Below are positions 18,566 through 26,819 of a stretch of DNA of 64,000 nt, piece after piece. The stretch's first letter is position 1. Every line of letters starts with the position of its first letter. This stretch comes from Pseudomonas frederiksbergensis (GTDB lineage Bacteria > Pseudomonadota > Gammaproteobacteria > Pseudomonadales > Pseudomonadaceae). Location of the stretch: positions 124,001-188,000 of the forward strand of contig NZ_MOBM01000039.1 in NCBI RefSeq assembly GCF_003732275.1. The letters are read 5' to 3'. The notes beneath the pieces were generated by a model, which saw only the letters and a program-made list of their open reading frames with translations, had not been told where the DNA came from and did not search any database. The translations under genes were made by a program, and so were the position numbers.

Positions 18566-19777
18566 ATGAACGAACCATCAGCCGGCCCACTGGCCTGGGT
18601 CAATGGCAGCGATGCCCCGGAAAAAACCGCAATCAACCTCGGCTTCATGGCCCTGAGCGACTGCGCCTCAGTGGTGGTCGCGGCCACTCAGGGCTTCGCC
18701 CAACCGTACGGCCTGACACTGAACCTCAAGCGCCAGTCGTCCTGGGCCAACCTGCGGGACAAACTGGTCAGCGGCGAACTCGACGCCGCCCACAGCCTGT
18801 ACGGCCTGATTTACGCCGTGCACCTGGGCATCGGCGGCGTAGCCTCCACCGACATGGCCGTGCTCATGGGCCTGAACCAGAACGGCCAGAGCATCAACCT
18901 CTCCCACGGCTTGCAGGCCCTGGACGTGACCAGTCCTGAAGCACTGGACCGACATGTGCACCAAAGTCGCCCAAAACTGACCTTCGCCCAGACATTTCCT
19001 ACGGGCACCCACGCCATGTGGCTGTATTACTGGCTCGCGAGCCAGGGCATTCATCCGTTACAGGATGTCGACAGTGTGGTGGTACCACCACCGCAAATGG
19101 TCGCGCACCTGCAAGCCGGGCGCATCGACGGTTTCTGCGTGGGCGAGCCGTGGGCAGCCAGTGCGGTGCAGCAGAATCTGGGATTTACGATGGCCACCAG
19201 CCAGACCCTCTGGCCCGATCACCCGGAAAAAGTCCTCGGCTGCACCCGCGCCTTTGTCGAGCAATACCCCAACACCGCACGGGCATTGGTGATGGCGATC
19301 CTCGAGGCCAGCCGCTTTATCGAAGCCAGTGGCGAAAATCGCCGCAGCACCGCGCAACTGTTGAGTGCGCCTGAATATCTGGATGCACCGCTCGATTGCA
19401 TCGAACCACGCTTTCTCGGTGACTACGCCGACGGCCTGGGCAATCGCTGGCAAGACCCGCACGCCATGCGTTTCCACGGTGGTGGCGAGGTCAATCTGCC
19501 GTATTTGTCCGACGGTATGTGGTTCATGACCCAGTTCCGGCGCTGGGGTTTGTTGCGTGACGACCCGGATTACCTCGGCGTGGCCCGTCAGGTCCAGCAA
19601 CTAGACTTATACCGTGAGGCCGCCACCGCTGTCGGCGTGCCCGCCCGGAGTCAGGAAATGCGCAGCAGTCAACTGATCGACGGCAAAGTCTGGGACGGCT
19701 CGGACCCGGCCGGCTATGCCCGCAGCTTCACGCTGCACGCCATGAGCGACAGCGCTCCCCTTCTCGCCAGCCGCTGA
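18566..19777 (+). CDS. nasS: NasS-type nitrate sensor (periplasmic-binding-protein fold, cytoplasmic)
   Basis: A 403-residue protein of the NrtA/NasS family. It resembles nitrate-binding proteins of ABC transporters but has no signal peptide, as expected for the cytoplasmic sensor NasS. In the known systems NasS binds and inhibits NasT until nitrate or nitrite releases it. Typical segments are LGFMALSDCASVVVA near the N-terminus, SGELDAAHSLYGLIYA and FCVGEPWAASAV. The ATG at 18566 follows GGAAG. The longer frame from 18434 has no ribosome site. nasT follows 15 bp after the stop, making an operon. Confidence 0.92.
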   Translation: MNEPSAGPLAWVNGSDAPEKTAINLGFMALSDCASVVVAATQGFAQPYGLTLNLKRQSSWANLRDKLVSGELDAAHSLYGLIYAVHLGIGGVASTDMAVLMGLNQNGQSINLSHGLQALDVTSPEALDRHVHQSRPKLTFAQTFPTGTHAMWLYYWLASQGIHPLQDVDSVVVPPPQMVAHLQAGRIDGFCVGEPWAASAVQQNLGFTMATSQTLWPDHPEKVLGCTRAFVEQYPNTARALVMAILEASRFIEASGENRRSTAQLLSAPEYLDAPLDCIEPRFLGDYADGLGNRWQDPHAMRFHGGGEVNLPYLSDGMWFMTQFRRWGLLRDDPDYLGVARQVQQLDLYREAATAVGVPARSQEMRSSQLIDGKVWDGSDPAGYARSFTLHAMSDSAPLLASR

Positions 19778-19792
19778 CAGGAGCCTACGAAT

Positions 19793-20368
19793 ATGTTGCG
19801 TATCCTGCTGATCAATGACACTGCGAAAAAAGTCGGGCGTCTGAAGGCGGCGCTGACCGAAGCCGGGTTCGAGGTCATCGACGAGTCCGGCCTGACCATT
19901 GACCTGCCCGCCCGCGTCGAAACGGTGCGTCCGGACGTGATCCTGATCGATACCGAGTCACCGAGCCGCGATGTGATGGAGCAAGTGGTGCTGGTGACCC
20001 GAGACCAACCACGGCCGATTGTGATGTTCACCGACGAGCACGACCCCGATGTGATGCGCCGCGCGATCAAGTCCGGCGTCAGTGCCTACATCGTCGAAGG
20101 CATTCACGCACAACGCTTGCAGCCGATTCTCGACGTGGCCATGGCGCGCTTTGAAAGCGACCAGGCCCTGCGCGCGCAACTGCACGCCCGCGACCAGCAA
20201 CTGGCCGAGCGCAAGCGCATCGAGCTGGCCAAGGGGCTGCTGATGAAGATGAAAGACTGCAACGAAGAAGAGGCCTACACCCTGATGCGCCGCCAGGCCA
20301 TGAGCCGCCAGCAGAAGCTGATACAGGTGGCGGAGCAGATTATTGCCATGAGTGAGTTGTTGGGTTGA
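19793..20368 (+). CDS. nasT: NasT-type response regulator with ANTAR RNA-binding domain
   Basis: A 191-residue transcription antiterminator. The N-terminal receiver-like domain (about 1-120) has LLINDT in place of the usual acidic pocket start and retains ILIDTESP around the phospho-acceptor position. A helix then leads into the ANTAR domain (about 130-190), with LAERKRIELAKGLLMKMK, NEEEAYTLMRRQAM and QKLIQVAEQIIAM. ANTAR domains bind paired hexaloop hairpins in nascent leaders to prevent termination. Two such leaders are present nearby, at 20545-20628 and 23893-23979. GGAG lies before the ATG. Confidence 0.94.
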   Translation: MLRILLINDTAKKVGRLKAALTEAGFEVIDESGLTIDLPARVETVRPDVILIDTESPSRDVMEQVVLVTRDQPRPIVMFTDEHDPDVMRRAIKSGVSAYIVEGIHAQRLQPILDVAMARFESDQALRAQLHARDQQLAERKRIELAKGLLMKMKDCNEEEAYTLMRRQAMSRQQKLIQVAEQIIAMSELLG

Positions 20369-20378
20369 TCCGATCATT

Positions 20379-20500
20379 GTGGCGAGGGGGCTTGCCCCCG
20401 TTGGGCAGCGAAGCGGCCCCTTAAATTCCGTCATGCAGACCTCGCACAAAGGTCTTGCGACGGCTTCGCCGCCGAACGGGGGCAAGCCCCCTCGCCACAA
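20379..20500. repeat. REP pair, family 3
   Basis: Outer arms GTGGCGAGGGGGCTTGCCCC and GGGGCAAGCCCCCTCGCCAC are inverted, with an inner GCGACGGCTTCGCCG-type palindrome. It ends 11 bp before the sigma-54 promoter of the nitrate transporter. Confidence 0.85.
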
Positions 20501-20511
20501 AAGCAGATTGT

Positions 20512-20527
20512 TGGCACAAATCTCGCT
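20512..20527 (+). promoter_or_regulatory. Sigma-54 promoter of the nitrate transporter operon
   Basis: The element TTGGCACAAATCTCGCTT contains GG at 20513-20514 and GC at 20525-20526 with exactly 10 nt between, the -24/-12 arrangement of RpoN promoters. The start site would be near 20538, just before the antitermination leader. Confidence 0.75.
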
Positions 20528-20544
20528 TAGTAAATCCCTGCAAG

Positions 20545-20628
20545 GTAACCAACGGCGGTTGCCCCACCTACGACAAAGACGTCGCTTACCTCATTCGCCC
20601 CCTTGGCGGATCGGGTAGCGGCGTTTTT
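20545..20628 (+). promoter_or_regulatory. ANTAR-type antitermination leader, upstream of nitrate transporter
   Basis: Hairpin P1 has stem GTAACC/GGTTGC (20545-20550 with 20557-20562) and hexaloop AACGGC. Hairpin P2 has stem CGAC/GTCG (20571-20574 with 20581-20584) and hexaloop AAAGAC. Both loops have A at position 1 and G at position 4, the known ANTAR target signature. A terminator is formed by ACGTCGCT (20579-20586) with AGCGGCGT (20617-20624) followed by TTTTT. Its 5' arm uses the P2 bases, so P2 and the terminator exclude each other. Confidence 0.78.
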
Positions 20629-20730
20629 CCGTTTTGGCCCCAGAGACCGGGGCTGGTGGTGCGGCCGTTGCGGCGCCCCACCTGCAAGCTCATGACTCCT
20701 TCTTGATACGCCTGACAGCTGAGGTGCGCG

Positions 20731-21942
20731 ATGAATTCAAGCTTCTGGAAATCCGGCCATACCCCGACACTGTTCGCAGCCTTCCTCTATTTCGATCTGA
20801 GCTTCATGGTCTGGTACCTGCTCGGCCCTCTGGCGGTGCAGATCGCCGCTGATCTGCACCTGACCACCCAACAGCGCGGGCTGGTGGTGGCCACGCCGAT
20901 TCTGGCCGGGGCTGTATTACGCTTTGCGATGGGCCTGCTGGCTGATCGCCTGTCGCCAAAAACCGCCGGGATAATCGGCCAGGTGATCGTCATCTGCGCC
21001 CTGTTCGTCGCCTGGAAAGTCGGTATTCACAGTTACGAGCAAGCGCTGTTGCTGGGCCTGTTCCTCGGCATGGCCGGTGCGTCCTTCGCCGTCGCCCTGC
21101 CGTTGGCCTCGCAATGGTATCCGCCCCAGCACCAAGGCAAAGCCATGGGCATCGCCGGTGCCGGTAACTCGGGCACCGTCCTCGCTGCCTTGATCGCCCC
21201 GGTACTGGCCGCCGCGTTTGGCTGGAGCAACGTGTTCGGCTTCGCCCTGATCCCGCTGATCCTGACCCTGATCGTCTTCGCCTGGCTGGCCAAAAATGCA
21301 CCCGAGCGCCCAAAAGCCAAGTCCGTGTCTGACTATTTCAAGGCCCTGGGTGATCGCGACAGCTGGTGGTTCATGTTTTTCTACAGCGTGACCTTCGGTG
21401 GCTTCATCGGTCTGGCCAGCGCCCTGCCCGGCTACTTCAACGACCAATACGGCCTGAGCCCGGTGACCGCCGGCTACTACACTGCTGCTTGTGTGTTCGG
21501 TGGCAGCCTGATGCGTCCGTTGGGCGGCGCGCTGGCGGATCGCTTCGGCGGGATTCGCACCCTGCTGGCGATGTACACCGTGGCGGCGATCTGTATTGCA
21601 ACGGTGGGTTTCAATCTGCCGAGTTCCTACGCCGCGTTGGCGCTTTTCGTCTGCACCATGCTCGGTTTGGGTGCAGGCAACGGTGCGGTATTCCAGTTGG
21701 TCCCGCAGCGTTTTCGTCGGGAGATCGGTGTGATGACCGGGTTGATCGGCATGGCCGGCGGCATCGGTGGCTTCGCACTGGCAGCCGGCATGGGCGCGAT
21801 CAAGCAAAGCACTGGCAGCTATCAACTGGCCTTGTGGTTGTTCGCCAGCCTCGGTGTACTTGCCTGGTTCGGCCTGCACGGTGTGAAACGTCGCTGGAGA
21901 ACCACTTGGGGTTCGGCAGCCGTCACCGCAGCACGGGTGTGA
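20731..21942 (+). CDS. nasA: MFS nitrate/nitrite transporter (NarK/NasA type)
   Basis: A 403-residue major-facilitator protein with 12 predicted membrane helices. Both nitrate-signature glycine-rich segments are present: GIAGAGNSGTVLAALIAP in helix 5 (about 145-165) and LGAGNGAVFQLVPQ in helix 11 (about 310-325). An arginine in the helix 2 region (VLRFAMGLLADR) corresponds to the substrate arginine of the family. It supplies nitrate for the assimilatory enzymes encoded from 24052. A sigma-54 promoter and NasT-type leader precede it. The PP2C-kinase gene begins 7 bp after its stop. I use nasA for the transporter; some annotations use the same symbol for the reductase. Confidence 0.92.
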   Translation: MNSSFWKSGHTPTLFAAFLYFDLSFMVWYLLGPLAVQIAADLHLTTQQRGLVVATPILAGAVLRFAMGLLADRLSPKTAGIIGQVIVICALFVAWKVGIHSYEQALLLGLFLGMAGASFAVALPLASQWYPPQHQGKAMGIAGAGNSGTVLAALIAPVLAAAFGWSNVFGFALIPLILTLIVFAWLAKNAPERPKAKSVSDYFKALGDRDSWWFMFFYSVTFGGFIGLASALPGYFNDQYGLSPVTAGYYTAACVFGGSLMRPLGGALADRFGGIRTLLAMYTVAAICIATVGFNLPSSYAALALFVCTMLGLGAGNGAVFQLVPQRFRREIGVMTGLIGMAGGIGGFALAAGMGAIKQSTGSYQLALWLFASLGVLAWFGLHGVKRRWRTTWGSAAVTAARV

Positions 21943-21949
21943 GGACTGA

Positions 21950-23620
21950 ATGAGCCTGCAACTGAGCTTCGCCGAACACAGCGCCATCGGCCCCCGCGAG
22001 GAGAACCAGGACGCTCTGCGCCTGGTCACTCCGGCCCCGGCGCTGGCGGCGAGCAAGGGTTACCTGTTCGCCATCGCCGACGGCGTCAGCCAATGCGCCG
22101 ATGGCGGTCTTGCGGCCCGTTCGACCTTGCAGGCCTTGGCGCTGGACTACTACGCCACCCCGGAAACCTGGGGCGTCGCCCAGGCATTGGATCGTTTGCT
22201 GCTGGCGCAAAATCGTTGGTTGCAGGCTAACGGTGGCGGGCAACCGCTGCTGACCACCGTCAGTGCCTTGGTGATGCGCGGCAGGCGTTTCACCCTGGCG
22301 CATGTCGGTGATTGTCGGGTTTACCGCTGGCACGCCGACACGCTGCAACGGGTGAGTGAGGATCACGTCTGGGACCAGCCGGGCATGCAGCATGTGCTCA
22401 AGCGGGCCCTTGGGCTGGATCAACACCTGGTGCTGGACTTTCTCGATGGCGAACTGCGCTTGAACGAGAGTTTCGTCTTGCTCAGCGACGGCATTTGGGC
22501 CGTGCTGGGCGACACGGCCATTGCAGCGATTCTGCGCGATCAACCTGACCTGAGCAGTGCCGCGCAGACCCTGGTCAGCGCTGCGCACCTGGCCGGCAGT
22601 CAGGACAATGCCAGTGCCCTGCTGGTGCGGGTCGATGCCCTCGGTGAAACCAGCATTGGCGATGCACTGATTCATCTGCAGCAATGGCCACTCCCGCCTG
22701 CGCTGAAGCCGGGCCAGGCCTTCGAAGGCTGGCAGGTCGAAGGGATCCTCGGCCAGAGCCAGCAATCACTGCTCTATCGGGTGCGCGACGCACAACAACA
22801 GCCCTGGCTGCTGAAAACCTTGCCCAGTGCGCTCCGTGATGATCATCGGGCCGGGCAGGCGTTGTTGTCGGAGGAATGGTTTCTCAAGCGTGTGGCCGGG
22901 CGGCATTTTCCTGAAGTACATGCCGCCAGTCAGCGTCAGCATTTGTACTACGTGATGCGTGAATATTCCGGGTCTACCCTGGCTGAGCTGCATGAGCGTG
23001 TCGCAACACTGCCACTGGCTCAATGGCTGGACCTGGCCGAACGCCTGCTGCGGGCCGTCGGCATACTGCATCGACGGCAAATTCTGCATCGCGATATCAA
23101 ACCGGAGAACCTGTTGCTGGGCGACGACGGTGAGTTGCGCCTGCTGGATTTCGGCCTCGCCTACTGCCCCGGGCTGTCCGAAGATCAAGCTTGCGCCCTG
23201 CCCGGAACGCCCAGCTATATCGCGCCGGAAGCCTTTCGAGGTGACCCTCCTACACCACAACAGGATTTGTATGCAGTCGGCGTGACCTTGTATTACCTAC
23301 TGACCGGGCATTATCCCTACGGCGAAATCGAAGCGTTCCAGCGCCCTCGGTTTGGTGTGCCTGTCAGCGCCAGTCGCTACCGGCCCGACCTGCCGGAATG
23401 GATCGCGCAAAGCCTGGAGCGCGCGGTGGCGGTGGCTCCGGATCAGCGTTTTGAAACGGCGGAAGAATGGTTGTTGCTGCTGGAACAGGGAGAACGACGC
23501 AGTTTGAGCGTGCGCCCCAGACCGTTGCTGGAGCGCGAACCGCTGAAGGTCTGGCGGACGTTGGCGCTGGTGTCGTTGCTGGTGAATCTGGTGCTGCTGT
23601 TTTTGCTGTTACATGGTTGA
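21950..23620 (+). CDS. PP2C phosphatase-serine/threonine kinase fusion, membrane anchored
   Basis: A 556-residue fusion. Residues about 1-235 form a PP2C-type protein phosphatase (ENQDALR, FAIADGVSQ, AHVGDCRVYR, LLSDGIW, QDNASALLV). Residues about 260-520 form a Hanks-type kinase: a degenerate glycine loop, the lysine in WLLKTLP, catalytic HRDIKPENLLL, DFGLA and the activation segment GTPSYIAPEAF. One C-terminal membrane helix (about 534-555) anchors it with both domains in the cytoplasm. The start follows GAGG, and the spacing from the transporter implies co-transcription under nitrate control. Its target is unknown. Regulation of the transporter is an inference from linkage. Confidence 0.92.
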   Translation: MSLQLSFAEHSAIGPREENQDALRLVTPAPALAASKGYLFAIADGVSQCADGGLAARSTLQALALDYYATPETWGVAQALDRLLLAQNRWLQANGGGQPLLTTVSALVMRGRRFTLAHVGDCRVYRWHADTLQRVSEDHVWDQPGMQHVLKRALGLDQHLVLDFLDGELRLNESFVLLSDGIWAVLGDTAIAAILRDQPDLSSAAQTLVSAAHLAGSQDNASALLVRVDALGETSIGDALIHLQQWPLPPALKPGQAFEGWQVEGILGQSQQSLLYRVRDAQQQPWLLKTLPSALRDDHRAGQALLSEEWFLKRVAGRHFPEVHAASQRQHLYYVMREYSGSTLAELHERVATLPLAQWLDLAERLLRAVGILHRRQILHRDIKPENLLLGDDGELRLLDFGLAYCPGLSEDQACALPGTPSYIAPEAFRGDPPTPQQDLYAVGVTLYYLLTGHYPYGEIEAFQRPRFGVPVSASRYRPDLPEWIAQSLERAVAVAPDQRFETAEEWLLLLEQGERRSLSVRPRPLLEREPLKVWRTLALVSLLVNLVLLFLLLHG

Positions 23621-23636
23621 TACCGCGTAGCGCCCA

Positions 23637-23709
23637 TCGCGAGCAGGCTCGCTCCCACAGGGGATTTCCGGCGTTCACATAATTAATGTGGGAGCGAGCC
23701 TGCTCGCGA
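23637..23709. repeat. REP pair, family 1
   Basis: Inverted TCGCGAGCAGGCTCGCTCCC units with a short spacer follow the kinase gene. Confidence 0.85.
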
Positions 23710-23766
23710 TGACGGACGCATAGTCACTCCAAGTCCATCGGCAACCCGCTCCATTACTGGGCAACA

Positions 23767-23783
23767 TGCTTCGATTCGGTGCA
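23767..23783 (+). promoter_or_regulatory. Candidate NtrC binding site
   Basis: TGCTTCGATTCGGTGCA matches 10 of the 12 defined bases of the NtrC consensus TGCACC-N5-GGTGCA. It lies about 80 bp upstream of the sigma-54 promoter of the nirB operon, a usual enhancer distance. Confidence 0.5.
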
Positions 23784-23847
23784 AAAACCGCCATAACGAT
23801 CTGTACAAACCGCCTTCAACACAACAAATCCGGCCCACTTAACAACT

Positions 23848-23863
23848 TGGCACAACCACTGCA
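23848..23863 (+). promoter_or_regulatory. Sigma-54 promoter of the nirB operon
   Basis: TGGCACAACCACTGCA has GG (23849-23850) and GC (23861-23862) separated by 10 nt, a good RpoN -24/-12 element. The predicted start near 23874 is about 20 nt before the first leader hairpin. Confidence 0.8.
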
Positions 23864-23892
23864 TTACCTTTCCCAACATACATAAAGCCCAA

Positions 23893-23979
23893 CCTTCAAC
23901 GTAGAAGGCTGCGCTGCCCGAGAGAACGGGACAAGGACAAAGGCGTCCTCGCTAGTTAACTAGCGGGACGCCTTTTTTT
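23893..23979 (+). promoter_or_regulatory. ANTAR-type antitermination leader of the nirB operon
   Basis: P1: stem CCTTC (23893-23897) with GAAGG (23904-23908), hexaloop AACGTA. P2: stem CCCG (23917-23920) with CGGG (23927-23930), hexaloop AGAGAA. Both loops have A1 and G4, as recognised by ANTAR proteins. A strong terminator follows: AGGCGTCC and CGCTAG (23941-23955) pair with CTAGCG and GGACGCCT (23960-23973), with a one-base bulge, a TTAA loop and seven T. NasT encoded at 19793 is the expected antiterminator. Confidence 0.85.
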
Positions 23980-24051
23980 GTTTGCGCAAAATTTTGTCGA
24001 GCAAGGCCTGAATGCCCTGATGAGGCAGGCCCGAGCTCCCCGGAGAACCTG

Positions 24052-26505
24052 ATGAAAAAACTAAAACTAGTGATGATCGGCAACGGCATGGCCGGGGTAC
24101 GTACCCTGGAAGAACTGCTCAAGCTGAGTAATGAGCTGTACGACATCACGGTCTTCGGCGCCGAACCCCATACCAACTACAACCGCATCCTGCTGTCGCC
24201 TGTACTGGCCGGCGAACAGACGTTCGAAGAGATCGTGCTCAACGATCTGGACTGGTACCTGGAAAACAACATCAAGCTGCTGCTCAACCGCAAAGTGGTG
24301 GAGATCGACCGGGTCAAACGCCGGGTCATCGCCGAGGACGGTACCGAGGCCGAATACGACCGTCTGCTGATTGCCACCGGTTCGACCCCGTTCATCCTGC
24401 CAATCCCCGGCAACACCTTGCAGGGCGTGATCGGCTACCGCGACATTGCCGACACCCAAGCGATGATCGACACCGCCAAGACCCACAAGCACGCCGTGGT
24501 CATCGGCGGCGGCCTGCTGGGTCTTGAAGCCGCCAACGGCTTGATGCTGCGCGGCATGCACGTCACCGTCGTGCACATCGGCGAATGGCTGCTGGAACGG
24601 CAACTGGACAAAACCAGTGGCCAACTCCTGCAAACCGCCCTGGAAGCCCGTGGCCTGCATTTTCGCCTGTGCGAACAAACCCAAGCCCTGCACGACGCCG
24701 GCAATGGCCGGGTCGGCTCGGTGCAGTTCAAGAACGGCGACATCATCCCCGCCGATCTGGTGGTGATGGCCGCCGGTATTCGCCCCAATACCGAACTCGC
24801 GGAAAAATCCGGCATCCCGTGCAACCGCGGGATTCTGGTCAACGACACGATGCAAACCTACGACCCTCGGGTCTATGCCATCGGCGAATGCGCCAGCCAT
24901 CGTGGCATCGCCTACGGTCTGGTCGCGCCGCTGTTCGAACAGGCCAAGGTATGCGCCAACCACCTTGCTCAACTGGGTTTCGCCACCTACAAGGGTTCGG
25001 TGACTTCGACCAAATTGAAAGTCACTGGCATCGACCTGTTTTCTGCTGGCGACTTCATGGGTGGCGAAGGCACTGAGACCATCACCCTCTCCGACCCGAT
25101 CGGCGGGGTCTACAAAAAACTGGTGATCAAGGATGACGTGTTGGTCGGCGCCTGTCTGTACGGCGATACGGCAGATGGCGGTTGGTATTTCCGGCAGATC
25201 CGTGAGAACCATGGCATCGGCGAGATCCGCGATCACTTGATGTTCGGTGAAAATGCTTTAGGCGATGTAGGACACCAGGGCCAGGACAAAGCCATGAGCA
25301 TGGCCGACACCGCCGAAGTCTGCGGCTGCAATGGCGTGTGCAAAGGCACCATCGTCAAGGCCATTCAGGAACACGGTCTGTTCAGCGTCGACGACGTGAA
25401 GAAACACACCAAGGCCGCCAGTTCCTGCGGTTCCTGCGCCGGCCTCGTCGAGCAGATCCTGATCAATACCGTGGGCGGTGCGGCGGACGTCAAACCGAAA
25501 AGCGAAAAAGCCATCTGCGGTTGCAGTGACCTCAACCACGGGCAAATCCGCCAAGCCATCCGCGACCAGCACCTGCTGACCATCGCCGGCACCATGAGCT
25601 ACCTGAACTGGCGCACCCCGAATGGTTGCGCCACGTGCCGTCCGGCCCTCAACTACTACCTGATTTCCACCTGGCCAGGCGAAGCCAAGGACGATCCACA
25701 ATCGCGCCTGATCAACGAACGCGCCCACGCCAACATTCAGAAAGACGGCACTTACTCTGTAGTCCCGCGGATGTGGGGCGGTGTGACCAATCCTTCAGAG
25801 CTGCGGCGCATTGCCGACGTGGCCGACAAGTACAACGTGCCAATGGTCAAGGTCACCGGGGGCCAGCGCATCGACTTGCTGGGGATCAAAAAGCAGGACC
25901 TGCCTGGCGTCTGGAAAGACCTGGACATGCCGTCCGGCCACGCCTACGGCAAATCCATCCGCACCGTAAAAACCTGTGTCGGCAGCGAGTTCTGCCGCTT
26001 CGGCACCCAGAATTCCACGCAACTGGGCATCGAGCTTGAGCACGACCTGTTCAACATGTGGTCGCCGCACAAAGTGAAACTGGCCGTCTCCGGTTGCCCA
26101 CGCAACTGCTCGGAAGCGGGGATCAAGGACGTCGGAATTATCGGCGTGGACTCCGGCTGGGAGATGTACATCGGTGGCAATGGCGGGATCAAAACCGAAG
26201 TCGCGGAGTTCTTCGTCAAACTGAAAACCGCCGAAGAGGTGCGCGAATACAACTGCGCCTTTCTGCAGCTGTATCGCGAAGAAGCCTTCTACCTAGAGCG
26301 CACCGTGCACTACCTGCAACGGGTCGGCATGGAGCACATCAAGAAAGCCGTGCTGGAAGACCCGGAGCGGCGCAAGGCATTGAATGATCGCCTGCAATTT
26401 TCCCTGTCGTTCGAGCAGGACCCCTGGAAGGAACGCCTCGAACAGCCGCTGCTGAAAAAAGAATTCGAGGTCATTCCCGTGAAGAACCTGGAGGTGTCGG
26501 TATGA
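24052..26505 (+). CDS. nirB: Assimilatory nitrite reductase, large subunit
   Basis: An 817-residue NAD(P)H nitrite reductase reducing nitrite to ammonium. The N-terminal half is a pyridine nucleotide-disulfide oxidoreductase (MIGNGMAGVRTLEEL, IATGSTPFILPIPG, VVIGGGLLGLEAANGL). It is followed by two BFD-like [2Fe-2S] segments, CGCNGVCKG near 424 with CGSCAGLV near 459, and CGCSDLNHGQ near 487. The siroheme/[4Fe-4S] domain has CVGSEFCRFG (about 641) and CPRNCSEAG (about 682). GGAG precedes the ATG. The stop overlaps nirD by 4 nt. Confidence 0.95.
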   Translation: MKKLKLVMIGNGMAGVRTLEELLKLSNELYDITVFGAEPHTNYNRILLSPVLAGEQTFEEIVLNDLDWYLENNIKLLLNRKVVEIDRVKRRVIAEDGTEAEYDRLLIATGSTPFILPIPGNTLQGVIGYRDIADTQAMIDTAKTHKHAVVIGGGLLGLEAANGLMLRGMHVTVVHIGEWLLERQLDKTSGQLLQTALEARGLHFRLCEQTQALHDAGNGRVGSVQFKNGDIIPADLVVMAAGIRPNTELAEKSGIPCNRGILVNDTMQTYDPRVYAIGECASHRGIAYGLVAPLFEQAKVCANHLAQLGFATYKGSVTSTKLKVTGIDLFSAGDFMGGEGTETITLSDPIGGVYKKLVIKDDVLVGACLYGDTADGGWYFRQIRENHGIGEIRDHLMFGENALGDVGHQGQDKAMSMADTAEVCGCNGVCKGTIVKAIQEHGLFSVDDVKKHTKAASSCGSCAGLVEQILINTVGGAADVKPKSEKAICGCSDLNHGQIRQAIRDQHLLTIAGTMSYLNWRTPNGCATCRPALNYYLISTWPGEAKDDPQSRLINERAHANIQKDGTYSVVPRMWGGVTNPSELRRIADVADKYNVPMVKVTGGQRIDLLGIKKQDLPGVWKDLDMPSGHAYGKSIRTVKTCVGSEFCRFGTQNSTQLGIELEHDLFNMWSPHKVKLAVSGCPRNCSEAGIKDVGIIGVDSGWEMYIGGNGGIKTEVAEFFVKLKTAEEVREYNCAFLQLYREEAFYLERTVHYLQRVGMEHIKKAVLEDPERRKALNDRLQFSLSFEQDPWKERLEQPLLKKEFEVIPVKNLEVSV

Positions 26506-26819
26506 ACTGGCTGGATATCTGCGCACTGGAAGAGATCAACACCCTTGGCTCGCGGATCATCGCCGGCCCGAAAGGCGACATCGCGATTTTTCGTACGAGC
26601 GACGATGAGGTTTTCGCCCTCGACGACCGCTGCCCGCACAAGGGCGGGCCGCTGTCCCAGGGTTTGATCTACGGCAAACGAGTGGCCTGCCCGCTGCACA
26701 ACTGGCAGATCGACCTGGAAACTGGCGAGGCCCAGGCCCCGGATATCGGCTGCGCCCATCATCATTCGGCACGGGTCGAGAACGGCCGCGTGCTGCTGGC
26801 TCTACGGGAAGCAAGCTGA
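26502..26819 (+). CDS. nirD: Nitrite reductase small subunit (Rieske-type)
   Basis: A 105-residue Rieske-fold protein, partner of NirB. Unlike the E. coli NirD, it keeps a full [2Fe-2S] ligand set: CPHKGGPLSQG and CPLHNWQ. It could therefore carry electrons itself. It overlaps nirB by 4 nt and shares one base (ATGA) with the nitrate reductase gene, so the three are tightly coupled. Confidence 0.93.
   Translation: MNWLDICALEEINTLGSRIIAGPKGDIAIFRTSDDEVFALDDRCPHKGGPLSQGLIYGKRVACPLHNWQIDLETGEAQAPDIGCAHHHSARVENGRVLLALREAS

Noticed and set aside
20637..20656. GCCCC/GGGGC hairpin near 20640 as the transporter terminator
   Set aside because: It has no following T tract; the stem at 20579-20624 with TTTTT is the better terminator.
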